Origin: Oscillospiraceae bacterium
GTDB taxonomy: Bacteria; Bacillota; Clostridia; Saccharofermentanales; Saccharofermentanaceae
Direction: 5' to 3'
Assembly (NCBI GenBank): GCA_902782985.1
Contig: CACZPC010000283.1
Span: 1-6,204, forward strand
Length of the DNA stretch: 6,204 nucleotides
Notes under the pieces: model-generated
Database searches by the model: none
What the model saw: only the letters and a program-made list of their open reading frames with translations
Told to the model about the DNA's origin: nothing
In this document: in pieces, positions 1-5,694 of the stretch
Numbering within the stretch: the first letter of the stretch is position 1
Layout of the letters: each line of letters opens with the position of its first letter
Program-made: the position numbers and the translations under genes

Positions 1-384
1 ACGCCCACTCCTACGGCAATGGTCGATCCCTCGGCAGCTTCAAGGCCGTCAGAATCATCGGAAGAAACGACTACGACTGCCACAGTCGATTCGACAGCAG
101 CTACGACTACAACAAGCGAAAGTACGACTGCTTCTTCCGAGACGTCAGCCACAGCCCGTGTAGCAGGTGTATCCAGAGCACAGAATACGGACATATCTGT
201 CGACGCGGCAGCTGATGATCCTGCGGATCCTACGGCAACAGCTACTCCTACAGCTGCTCCTTCGAGCAACACGGTAGCAACGGGTGAAGCAACGAGCTCC
301 ACGATGATAACAGGTTCTGTCCTCGTGATCCTTGCAGCTCTCTTCTTTACAGCTTATGTAAGAAGACATAAAGAAGAATCCTGA
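1..384 (+). CDS. C-terminal part of a cell-surface protein (Thr/Ser-rich stalk, membrane anchor)
   Basis: The reading frame is open from the first base, so the start lies outside the window and 127 residues remain. Residues 1 to about 90 are low complexity, dominated by Thr, Ala, Ser, Pro and Asp/Glu, with runs such as TTTTATVDSTAATTTTSES. This is typical of an extended, wall-spanning stalk. A hydrophobic helix follows at about residues 102-120 (bases 304-360, ITGSVLVILAALFFTAYV), then a basic tail RRHKEES and a TGA stop. The order stalk, helix, positive tail is that of a C-terminally anchored exported protein. Just before the helix is TVATGE (residues 91-96), which sits where an LPxTG sortase motif would be but lacks the Pro. 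It may be a degenerate sortase signal or the protein may simply stay membrane-anchored. The functional domain is upstream and unseen, so no function is assigned. An intrinsic terminator follows 21 bases after the stop. Confidence 0.8.
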   Translation, partial: TPTPTAMVDPSAASRPSESSEETTTTATVDSTAATTTTSESTTASSETSATARVAGVSRAQNTDISVDAAADDPADPTATATPTAAPSSNTVATGEATSSTMITGSVLVILAALFFTAYVRRHKEES

Positions 385-405
385 TATAGTTTTTCTACCA
401 TAAAC

Positions 406-442
406 AAAGACCGGTGCGGTATTTGATCGCATCGGTCTTTTT
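406..442 (+). terminator. Intrinsic terminator, probably bidirectional
   Basis: Two 13-base arms (406-418, AAAGACCGGTGCG, and 428-440, CGCATCGGTCTTT) pair with a single G-U wobble around a 9-base loop, and T residues follow on the plus strand. It closes the surface-protein gene. Read on the minus strand the hairpin is followed by TTTGTTTATG and lies about 30 bases past the YitT stop, so it can also end the minus-strand operon. Confidence 0.85.
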
Positions 443-471
443 ATGTATACAGCAAAGCATGAAGAGCATCT

Positions 472-1374
472 TCAATCATCAGGCTCGTATTTATAGATAT
501 CGGCTACTTCGGTAATAGTCATATATGCTTTGGGATCGATATTGTGGACCAGATCTCTCATCTTCGATATCTGAAATCTGTTAACGACAAAATATACGAT
601 GGCTTTTTCTTTATTCGTAAATCCTCCTCTGGCGGGAAGCTTTGTCGTTCCGCTTCCGAATTCCGCTATGAGAGCAGACGAGACCTTATCGGCTTTGTCG
701 GTTATTATCATGACTGCCTTAGAGCGATCAAGACCTTCGGCGACAAAGTCGATAGTCTGAAGAGCCGCATAGTAAGTAACGATCGAATAAAGAGGTAAGG
801 TCCAGCTCCTCAGTATAAGGCCGCAGATCACATAGAGGATAACGTTATAGCACATCATAAAAGTCCCGACAGTCAGATTAAGTCTCTTGGCGAATATTAC
901 TGCCATGACCTCTACACCGTCGATAGCACCGCCGTGCCTTACTGCAAGTCCCGACCCCAATCCGCATATCAGACCTCCGAAGATGGCGCAGAGCAGAAGA
1001 TCGGTACCTGCGATCGGAGATGAAGAAGAGACATCTATCGGGAGGATATCCTCGATTATCCAGGCCGATATCGAATAGACAAGGACTGCAAATATGGAAT
1101 ATACGGTAAAAGCAAAGCCTTCCTTTCGATAGCCGTAAAGAAGCAGCGGGATATTAAGTACGACAAGAAACAGGGAAAGCGACAGATACGGCGGGGTCAG
1201 CTGTGATAACAGAAGCGACGTGCCCGCTATACCGCTGTCATACAGATGGACAGGTGACAGAAAGACCGTGATGCCGAATGCACTTATGATACCCGCCAGA
1301 GTCATCCACAGGAATCTTGATATCTTAAGCGACTTAAAATCAAATGATCTGACAAGATCACGAAATCTACTCAT
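472..1374 (-). CDS. YitT family membrane protein with C-terminal DUF2179 domain
   Basis: This 300-residue protein has the full two-part architecture of the YitT family. Several hydrophobic segments lie between about residues 20 and 210, roughly at 22-40, 64-80, 88-108, 124-145 and 172-203. The conserved segment between the fourth and fifth, RHGGAIDGVEVMAVIFAKR (146-164), matches the family's R-x-G-G-x-x-G-x-(D/E) signature. A soluble C-terminal domain (about 218-292) has the DUF2179 pattern: KAVMIITDKADKV, GTTKLPARGGFTNKEK, and a final DPKAYMTITEV. The biochemical role of the family is not established. The start is ATG at 1374, with AAGGAGG at 1379-1385. It is the last gene of the regulator-ATPase-permease operon, 12 bases after the permease stop, so it is presumably co-transcribed. 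The linkage suggests, but does not prove, a metal-related or membrane-homeostasis role. Confidence 0.9.
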   Translation of the reverse strand: MSRFRDLVRSFDFKSLKISRFLWMTLAGIISAFGITVFLSPVHLYDSGIAGTSLLLSQLTPPYLSLSLFLVVLNIPLLLYGYRKEGFAFTVYSIFAVLVYSISAWIIEDILPIDVSSSSPIAGTDLLLCAIFGGLICGLGSGLAVRHGGAIDGVEVMAVIFAKRLNLTVGTFMMCYNVILYVICGLILRSWTLPLYSIVTYYAALQTIDFVAEGLDRSKAVMIITDKADKVSSALIAEFGSGTTKLPARGGFTNKEKAIVYFVVNRFQISKMRDLVHNIDPKAYMTITEVADIYKYEPDD

Positions 1375-1386
1375 AGAGCCTCCTTA

Positions 1387-2283
1387 TCAGGCGGCTCTTC
1401 CGGTTACCTTTCCTATAAGTGAGAATAACAGGAATGCAGTTATATCGGCCGCCACTATAGTGGAACCTGCAGGGGTTCCGACTACAATAGATACTAACAT
1501 ACCCATAAGCGAACATATAACGGATATGACCGCGGCACATATGGTAACCGACTTAAAGCTCTTAAATACACGCATCGCGGACAGTGCCGGAAATACTACA
1601 AGCGCGGAGATCAGGAGCGATCCCACGAGGTTCATGGCAAGAACCACGATGATGGCAATGATAACAGCGATTATGAGATTATATGTATCAGCCCTTGTGC
1701 CTGTGGCGCGTGCGAAATCGCCGTCGAAAGTGACTGAAAATATCTTATTGTAAAAGAAGATAAACAGGCATACGACTACGATCGATGCAACGATACACAC
1801 TACGACCTCGAGCTTTGACAACGTAAGTATAAGGGCTGAGCCGAACAGTGTACTGCATACATCACCTGTCACATTGGAAGAAGACGGGAAGATATTCATA
1901 AGAAGATAGCCGATCGCCAGTGCACTTACCGATATCATGGCAACTGCCGCATCTCCCCTTATCTTGGAGAACCTGCTGCTGCCGAGGATCAGTATTGCGC
2001 ATATGACCGTCATCGGCATGGTGATCACCATGGTATTCTCTCTTAAGAACTTAGCGGCGCCCGTCATTTCCAGATTCTCAAAGATGATACTTACCACCGT
2101 GGCGATCGCCATGGCACCGAATGCCACATGGGAAAGCCCGTCGCCTATGAACGAGAATCTCTTAAGGACAAGAGTAACTCCCAGGATCGAAGCGCATAAA
2201 GAGATCAATACGCCTACGATAAGCGCATACTGCACGAAGTCATACTGAAGATAGGTCGAAAGAGTATTGAAAACATTACCCAC
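1387..2283 (-). CDS. znuB: Metal ABC transporter permease, ABC-3 (ZnuB) family
   Basis: A 298-residue, very hydrophobic protein of normal length for the ABC-3 family of zinc and manganese permeases. It forms the membrane channel through which the ion passes, powered by the ATPase encoded just upstream. Family landmarks are FIGDGLSHVAFG (45-56), the loop that contacts the ATPase, NLVGSLLISALVVFPALSA (218-236) and GTPAGSTIVAADI (269-281). About eight hydrophobic segments can be seen. The start is GTG at 2283; there is no ATG in frame near the N-terminus, and GAGG at 2293-2296 is 9 bases upstream. The first 8 bases overlap the end of the ATPase gene, which suggests translational coupling. Zinc is preferred as substrate because of the linked Fur-family regulator, but manganese cannot be excluded from sequence alone. 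No substrate-binding lipoprotein gene is present in the window. Confidence 0.92.
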   Translation of the reverse strand: MGNVFNTLSTYLQYDFVQYALIVGVLISLCASILGVTLVLKRFSFIGDGLSHVAFGAMAIATVVSIIFENLEMTGAAKFLRENTMVITMPMTVICAILILGSSRFSKIRGDAAVAMISVSALAIGYLLMNIFPSSSNVTGDVCSTLFGSALILTLSKLEVVVCIVASIVVVCLFIFFYNKIFSVTFDGDFARATGTRADTYNLIIAVIIAIIVVLAMNLVGSLLISALVVFPALSAMRVFKSFKSVTICAAVISVICSLMGMLVSIVVGTPAGSTIVAADITAFLLFSLIGKVTGRAA

Positions 2284-2935
2284 GAGCTACCACCTCTTTT
2301 CTTATCTCAGCTCCGAAATGCAGTATATGGGATGCATACTTCCTTGTCGCCTCAAGATCGTGAGAGATCATTATTATAGTGATATGATCTTCGCTGTTAA
2401 GCTTCTTTATGGTGTCATAAAGCTCTTCCGTGACCTTGGGATCGAGTCCTGTAACGGGCTCATCAAGAAGGAGGATCTTACCTGTGGCGCAGAGTGCCCT
2501 TGCAAGAAGCACTCTCTGCTGCTGGCCTCCTGATAATTCGCGGTAACATCTTCCGGCGAGATCTTTTATCCCGAGCTTCTCCATATTTCGAAAAGCTTCT
2601 TCCTTCTCCTGCTTATTATAAAAAGGTCGAAGCCCCGTCTTGCCCTGAAAACCCGATATGACGACCTCACTTACCGATGCGGGGAAATCCCTCTGCACCT
2701 GAGTCTGCTGAGGAAGATACCCTATCTCGTTCTTCACTAATCCGTCGCCGTATTCGATAGTGCCCGCCAGAGGCTTTCGAAGACCTAATATATTCTTCAT
2801 GAGGGTGGATTTACCTGTACCGTTCTCTCCGACGATACACCAGTACTCACCCTGATTTACTTCAAGGTCAAGGTGCTCGGCAAGAACGATGTTCTCATAT
2901 CCCAGAGTCAGATCCTTACACTTAAGAAGCGGCAT
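2276..2935 (-). CDS. znuC: Metal ABC transporter ATP-binding protein (ZnuC-like)
   Basis: A 219-residue ABC ATPase carrying every catalytic element. These are Walker A GENGTGKST (36-44), Q-loop in LPQQTQV (74-80), signature LSGGQQQR (134-141), Walker B ILLLDEP with Glu159 (154-160), D-loop GLD (163-165) and H-loop His192 in SHD. The size and the phrase VQRDFPASVSEVV after the Q-loop fit the manganese/zinc importer subfamily. It would hydrolyse ATP at the cytoplasmic face to drive the neighbouring permease. The frame is open further upstream to 3037, but ATG at 2935 is chosen. GAGGAG at 2943-2948 stands 7 bases from it, and the protein then begins MPLLKCKDLTLGY, the usual start of an ABC domain. 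With this start it overlaps the regulator gene by 14 bases and the permease gene by 8, so the three are likely translated in concert. Confidence 0.93.
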   Translation of the reverse strand: MPLLKCKDLTLGYENIVLAEHLDLEVNQGEYWCIVGENGTGKSTLMKNILGLRKPLAGTIEYGDGLVKNEIGYLPQQTQVQRDFPASVSEVVISGFQGKTGLRPFYNKQEKEEAFRNMEKLGIKDLAGRCYRELSGGQQQRVLLARALCATGKILLLDEPVTGLDPKVTEELYDTIKKLNSEDHITIIMISHDLEATRKYASHILHFGAEIRKEVVARG

Positions 2936-3335
2936 TTTGACACTCCTCGCAAAGACCGAAGAATACGGTCCTCTTGGGATTGACGGCAAATCCGTGATGT
3001 CCCTTGATATGCTCCATAAGTCCTTCGACTTCATCACACTCCATGTGGATCAGCCTGCCGCATGATTCGCATTTCAGGTGATAACAATGATCTTTACACA
3101 GATGATCGTGTTCGGGAACGAATTCGTAGCAGGCACAGGATCCTTCATCTACGACATATTTATTCAGGCGGCCTTCGGCCACGAGCCTTTCGAGCTGTCT
3201 GTAGACCGTAGCGGTACCGATGGAGCTTCCCTTCTCCTTCATACATGTGCAGATCTCACCCGCGGTAATATGCTTACCCGGAACAGACTGAAGATATGAG
3301 AGGAGTTCTTCCTGATGCTTTGTCTTGTAAGCCAT
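2922..3335 (-). CDS. zur: Fur-family metal-responsive repressor, probable Zur
   Basis: A 137-residue protein of normal Fur-family length. The N-terminal half is a winged helix, with the recognition helix region IGTATVYRQLERLVAEGRL at 39-57. The C-terminal half is the metal-binding dimerisation domain. It has a His/Cys-rich stretch (His76, His78, Cys80, His83, Cys84, His86), then two CxxC pairs, Cys89-Cys92 and Cys129-Cys132, which form the structural zinc site in this family. HMECDEVE and GHHGFAV follow the usual pattern. Family proteins repress uptake genes when metal-loaded. As the first gene of an operon with a ZnuBC-type transporter it is most likely the zinc sensor Zur. Fur (iron), PerR (peroxide) and Mur (manganese) have the same fold and cannot be excluded by sequence alone. 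The start is ATG at 3335 with a weak AAGGCGG ahead. A promoter with a matching inverted repeat lies directly upstream. Confidence 0.9.
   Translation of the reverse strand: MAYKTKHQEELLSYLQSVPGKHITAGEICTCMKEKGSSIGTATVYRQLERLVAEGRLNKYVVDEGSCACYEFVPEHDHLCKDHCYHLKCESCGRLIHMECDEVEGLMEHIKGHHGFAVNPKRTVFFGLCEECQNAAS
2943..2948 (-). promoter_or_regulatory. Ribosome binding site that fixes the ATPase start
   Basis: Read on the minus strand this is GAGGAG, 7 bases before the ATG at 2935 and inside the end of the regulator gene. It argues against the longer reading from 3037, whose extra 34 residues are simply the regulator coding sequence read in another frame. Confidence 0.75.
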
Positions 3336-3360
3336 CTTCGCACCGCCTTATTTTTTAAAT

Positions 3361-3404
3361 TGAGAATCGTTTTCATATTTTACTATGAAGTGCCGTTTTG
3401 TCAA
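3361..3404 (-). promoter_or_regulatory. Operon promoter with Fur/Zur-type operator
   Basis: On the minus strand there is a consensus -35 TTGACA (3404-3399), a 16-base spacer and a -10 TAAAAT (3382-3377). One base further is TGAAAACGATTCTCA (3375-3361), a 7-1-7 imperfect inverted repeat with five of seven positions paired and the TGA...TCA ends typical of Fur-family boxes. The predicted transcription start falls near 3370, in the middle of the repeat, so bound repressor should block initiation. The gene directly downstream encodes a Fur-family repressor, so autoregulation is the simple reading. Confidence 0.72.
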
Positions 3405-3427
3405 GTAATTACGGGTTATGGTACAAT
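3398..3427 (+). promoter_or_regulatory. Patatin-gene promoter with extended -10, sharing its -35 with the divergent operon
   Basis: On the plus strand there is TTGTCA (3398-3403), an 18-base spacer ending in TGG, and TACAAT (3422-3427). The TG at 3419-3420 is correctly placed for an extended -10. The -35 bases TTGTCAA are read on the other strand as TTGACAA, the -35 of the metal operon. The ATG at 3434 begins only 6 bases after the -10 box. Confidence 0.65.
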
Positions 3428-3433
3428 CTCCCC

Positions 3434-4306
3434 ATGCGAAAAGGACTGGTACTTGAAGGCGGAGCAATGCGCGGACTGTTTACCGCAGGCGTGCTCGACG
3501 TATTTATGGAGAACGGCATCACATTTGACGGTGCCGCGGGTGTTTCAGCAGGCGCATGCTTCGGAGCGAATCTAAAATCACATCAGATCGGCAGGACCAT
3601 AAGATACAATAAGCGCTTCTGCAATGAATGGAGATACAGATCATATCGCTCTCTTATCCTTACCGGTGACCTTTACGGAGCGGATTTCTGCTACCATGAG
3701 CTCCCGGACAGACTTGATGTTTTCGATACCGATACTTTCGCTGATGACCCTATGGAATTCTATGCGGTGGCTACTGACTGCGTAACGGGAAAGCCCGTAT
3801 ACCATAAGCTTACCGACGGAGGCTACGATGACCTCGAGTGGATAAGAGCTTCGGCTTCGATGCCTCTTGCAGCCAGAGTAGTAAAGATAGGAGACAGATA
3901 TTTTCTCGATGGCGGTATCTCGGATTCGATCCCCCTTGAATTCATGGAGAAGCAGGGCTATGAGAAGAATGTAGTCATCCTGACTCAGCCGGCGGATTAT
4001 GTTAAGCACAGCTATAAGAAGGTAATGCCTCTGATCAGGGCCTCGCTGCACAGATACCCCGCCGTAATAGAATGCATCCGCATAAGACACGAGATGTATA
4101 ACGGACAGACTGCCTATGTAAAGGTAAGGGAATCCGAGGGAGGTGCTTTTGTAATAAGACCTCCCGAGGCACTGGGTGTCGGTGCCCTGGAAAAAGACCC
4201 CCTGCAGATGCAAAGGGTCTATGATATCGGTCGTGATATCGGCAATAAGAATCTTGATGCCGTCAGAACATTCCTTAACGATCAGGAGATCTCTACGTTC
4301 GTATAA
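3434..4306 (+). CDS. Patatin-like phospholipase family protein
   Basis: A 290-residue patatin-fold acyl hydrolase of the small bacterial type, similar in size and layout to YjjU-like proteins. All catalytic parts are present. The oxyanion-hole glycine loop is GGAMRG (9-14), the nucleophile elbow is GVSAG with Ser38 (36-40), and the catalytic Asp159 lies in LDGG (158-161). A Ser-Asp dyad of this kind cleaves acyl esters of phospholipids or other lipids; the natural substrate is unknown. There is no signal peptide, so it is cytoplasmic or membrane-associated. The start is ATG at 3434 because MRKGLVLEGGAMRG is the canonical opening. A TTG at 3398 is in frame but would add residues with no family match and lies in the -35 box. 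There is no Shine-Dalgarno sequence before the ATG. The 3' end overlaps the convergent small membrane gene by 25 bases. Confidence 0.92.
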   Translation: MRKGLVLEGGAMRGLFTAGVLDVFMENGITFDGAAGVSAGACFGANLKSHQIGRTIRYNKRFCNEWRYRSYRSLILTGDLYGADFCYHELPDRLDVFDTDTFADDPMEFYAVATDCVTGKPVYHKLTDGGYDDLEWIRASASMPLAARVVKIGDRYFLDGGISDSIPLEFMEKQGYEKNVVILTQPADYVKHSYKKVMPLIRASLHRYPAVIECIRIRHEMYNGQTAYVKVRESEGGAFVIRPPEALGVGALEKDPLQMQRVYDIGRDIGNKNLDAVRTFLNDQEISTFV

Positions 4307-4548
4307 GCCGAGAGCAATCCCATACTTGCCGCAATGATCGCCAATATAACAAAGACGATCGTTACGATGATCACATAACAGAACTTGGATCTGGCAAAAT
4401 TCTTAAGATTCCTGTTGGATGTGCCTCCAAAAGCAAAGACAAGAAGGATTATAAATCCTATAAAGGGGATGCCGAATAATAATTCATATCCGAAATACCC
4501 CCACATGCTTATCGGCTCATATTCCGCGGGTATCCTGTTGTCATTCAT
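4282..4548 (-). CDS. Small two-helix membrane protein, function unknown
   Basis: This 88-residue protein starts at ATG 4548, with a strong GAGGAGG ribosome site at 4557-4563, 8 bases away. It has a short N-terminal segment (PAEYEPISMWGYFGYE), a first hydrophobic helix at about 20-41, a linker GGTSNRNLKNFARSKF (41-56) and a second helix at about 57-82. The pattern PISxWGYFGY...IPxxGFIxLLVFAFGG...NxNLKNFARS resembles small uncharacterised proteins widespread in gut Clostridia. That is from memory and not searched. Its strong ribosome site, its own promoter and its conserved-looking linker all say it is a real gene. It lies 63 bases downstream of the glucanase gene on the same strand and converges with the patatin gene, overlapping it by 25 bases. 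No function is proposed. Confidence 0.82.
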   Translation of the reverse strand: MNDNRIPAEYEPISMWGYFGYELLFGIPFIGFIILLVFAFGGTSNRNLKNFARSKFCYVIIVTIVFVILAIIAASMGLLSAYTNVEIS

Positions 4549-4557
4549 ATTTCTTTC

Positions 4558-4604
4558 CTCCTCTTATTCTCATATGAACAATATATTCTCACTGATAAGA
4601 GGAG
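4558..4604 (-). promoter_or_regulatory. Inverted repeat covering the small gene's ribosome site
   Basis: Two perfectly complementary 10-base arms, 4604-4595 (CTCCTCTTAT on the minus strand) and 4567-4558 (ATAAGAGGAG), are separated by 27 bases. The downstream arm contains six of the seven bases of the GAGGAGG ribosome site of the small membrane protein. In RNA that includes both arms the ribosome site would be paired. There is no U-run after the second arm, so it is not a normal terminator. Confidence 0.7.
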
Positions 4605-4608
4605 TCAA
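4580..4608 (-). promoter_or_regulatory. Promoter of the small membrane protein gene
   Basis: On the minus strand there is TTGACT (4608-4603), a spacer of exactly 17 bases and TATATT (4585-4580). Each hexamer has one mismatch to the consensus. The predicted start of transcription is near 4573, about 25 bases before the ATG. The -35 begins 3 bases after the stop codon of the glucanase gene. The upstream arm of the inverted repeat lies within the -35/spacer and would not be in the transcript. Confidence 0.68.
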
Positions 4609-4611
4609 TCA

Positions 4612-5643
4612 TTACAGGTTCCTGATGAGCTCCTCCCTGACACCGTCCAAACGGGCATCGGAGATACCGAAATCCATCTCCTTGTAGTTCCAGGCAGCCC
4701 TGCCGATATTAAATTTCCTGAAGACATTACCGATGATCCTGTACCAGGCAACGGTCTCTTCGGGCGTTGCTCTGTTGATGACACCATACTCGCCGCAGTA
4801 AAGAGCGACACCACGCTCATCGGCAACCTTAACTGCCTCTGCGAAGATATCCTCGAAATACTGCTCATTAAGGATCGTATCCTCGGGATAGTCATCGAAT
4901 CCGGTCGTGACCTGCTCGATCATGGCATGGCTTCCCTCAGCCATCACCTTATATGTATCGGTGACTGATACTCTGTATTCGGTATCCATCGTGGGGATCC
5001 ACGGTGCACCCTGATGAGTGAAGATCAAAGGCTCATAGCAATGGAAATTATATACGATATTCTCATCGTAAGGCATAGCCAGATCCTTAACGGCCTCAAC
5101 GCTGTTGTTGTAATATCCGCCAACCAGGATCTTGACCGAGGGAGCCGTCTTCCTGATCCTTCTGATACACTCCTCCGCGATCTTATTCCAGGGTTCGCAA
5201 TATTCTTTCTTCGTAACTTCATTTAAGAGTTCGAAAGCTATCATGTCGCCGAGATTACCGTATCGCTGTGCAAACTTCTCCCAAAGTCTGTAGAAACGCT
5301 CCTGATATCCTTCATTGTCAAAGAAACCGACCTCCTGATCTCCGTCATAAAAGGAATATCCGAAAGTCCTGTGAAGATCGAGGATCATATTGAGATCATA
5401 CTTTCTACACCAGGAGATAACATCATCGATATGGCTGAATCCGTTCTCCTTGGGATTGCCTTCCGCATCCTCTACAAGTTCGTAATCCACGGGAACCCGC
5501 ACATGATCAAGCCCCCAGCCCTTTATAGTCTCGATGTCCTTCTCGACAACGAACTCTTTGTATCTCTTCTCCGTGTGATCGCACTGCGAAAGCCAGCCTC
5601 CGAGATTGACACCTCTTGTAAATCCCTTGAATTCTTTCATCAT
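4612..5643 (-). CDS. Glycoside hydrolase family 5 endoglucanase, CelC-like, intracellular
   Basis: A 343-residue GH5 (cellulase) catalytic domain with nothing attached: no signal peptide, dockerin or carbohydrate-binding module. The opening RGVNLGGWLSQ (10-20), EKDIETI (34-40), DHVRVPVDY (46-54) and the length closely resemble Clostridium thermocellum CelC as I remember it. Visible active-site residues are Arg49, His91 in LDLH, Asn141-Glu142 in FELLNEV (acid/base), His201 and Tyr203 in NFHCYEP, Glu285 in LYCGEYGV (nucleophile) and Trp318. It should cleave beta-1,4 or mixed-linkage beta-glucan by a retaining mechanism. Lack of a signal peptide suggests it acts on imported oligosaccharides or leaves by another route. 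Two adjacent ATGs (5643 and 5640) are possible starts. GGGAGG (5654-5649) is 5 bases from the first and 8 from the second, so the second may be the real one. It is separated from glnA by a terminator. Confidence 0.93.
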   Translation of the reverse strand: MMKEFKGFTRGVNLGGWLSQCDHTEKRYKEFVVEKDIETIKGWGLDHVRVPVDYELVEDAEGNPKENGFSHIDDVISWCRKYDLNMILDLHRTFGYSFYDGDQEVGFFDNEGYQERFYRLWEKFAQRYGNLGDMIAFELLNEVTKKEYCEPWNKIAEECIRRIRKTAPSVKILVGGYYNNSVEAVKDLAMPYDENIVYNFHCYEPLIFTHQGAPWIPTMDTEYRVSVTDTYKVMAEGSHAMIEQVTTGFDDYPEDTILNEQYFEDIFAEAVKVADERGVALYCGEYGVINRATPEETVAWYRIIGNVFRKFNIGRAAWNYKEMDFGISDARLDGVREELIRNL

Positions 5644-5694
5644 ATGATCCTCCCGAAAGTCTTTATGACTGTTGTCTCATATATATTTATCTCG

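Noticed and set aside
145..432. A 95-codon minus-strand open frame over the end of the surface protein gene and its terminator.
   Set aside because: Its start region is antisense to the Thr-rich repeat coding sequence, it runs through the hairpin, and the Cys/Arg-rich translation is what reversed Thr/Ala codons give.
1220..1753. A 177-codon plus-strand open frame across the YitT and permease genes.
   Set aside because: It is antisense to two well-supported membrane protein genes and has no plausible ribosome site or promoter.
2936..3037. An N-terminal extension of the ATPase by 34 residues.
   Set aside because: These codons are the regulator gene in another frame; a good ribosome site stands 7 bases before the ATG at 2935, which gives a normal ABC start.
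3398..3433. A TTG start 12 codons upstream of the patatin ATG.
   Set aside because: The TTG is part of the predicted -35 box, has no ribosome site, and the added residues do not fit the family's usual start at MRKGLVLEGG.
3641..4213. A 190-codon minus-strand open frame inside the patatin gene.
   Set aside because: It is entirely antisense to a gene with intact catalytic motifs, and its translation looks like the mirror of that coding sequence.
4571..4590. A possible second Fur-type box (TGAGAAT, ATA, TTGTTCA) near the small gene's promoter.
   Set aside because: The half-site TGAGAAT matches the operator at 3361-3375, but the spacing is 3 rather than 1 and the other half pairs poorly; in AT-rich promoter sequence this is expected by chance.
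4605..4895. A 96-codon minus-strand open frame within the 3' part of the glucanase gene.
   Set aside because: It is the same strand in another frame; the overlapping GH5 frame holds the catalytic Glu285 and conserved C-terminus, so this frame is a shadow.
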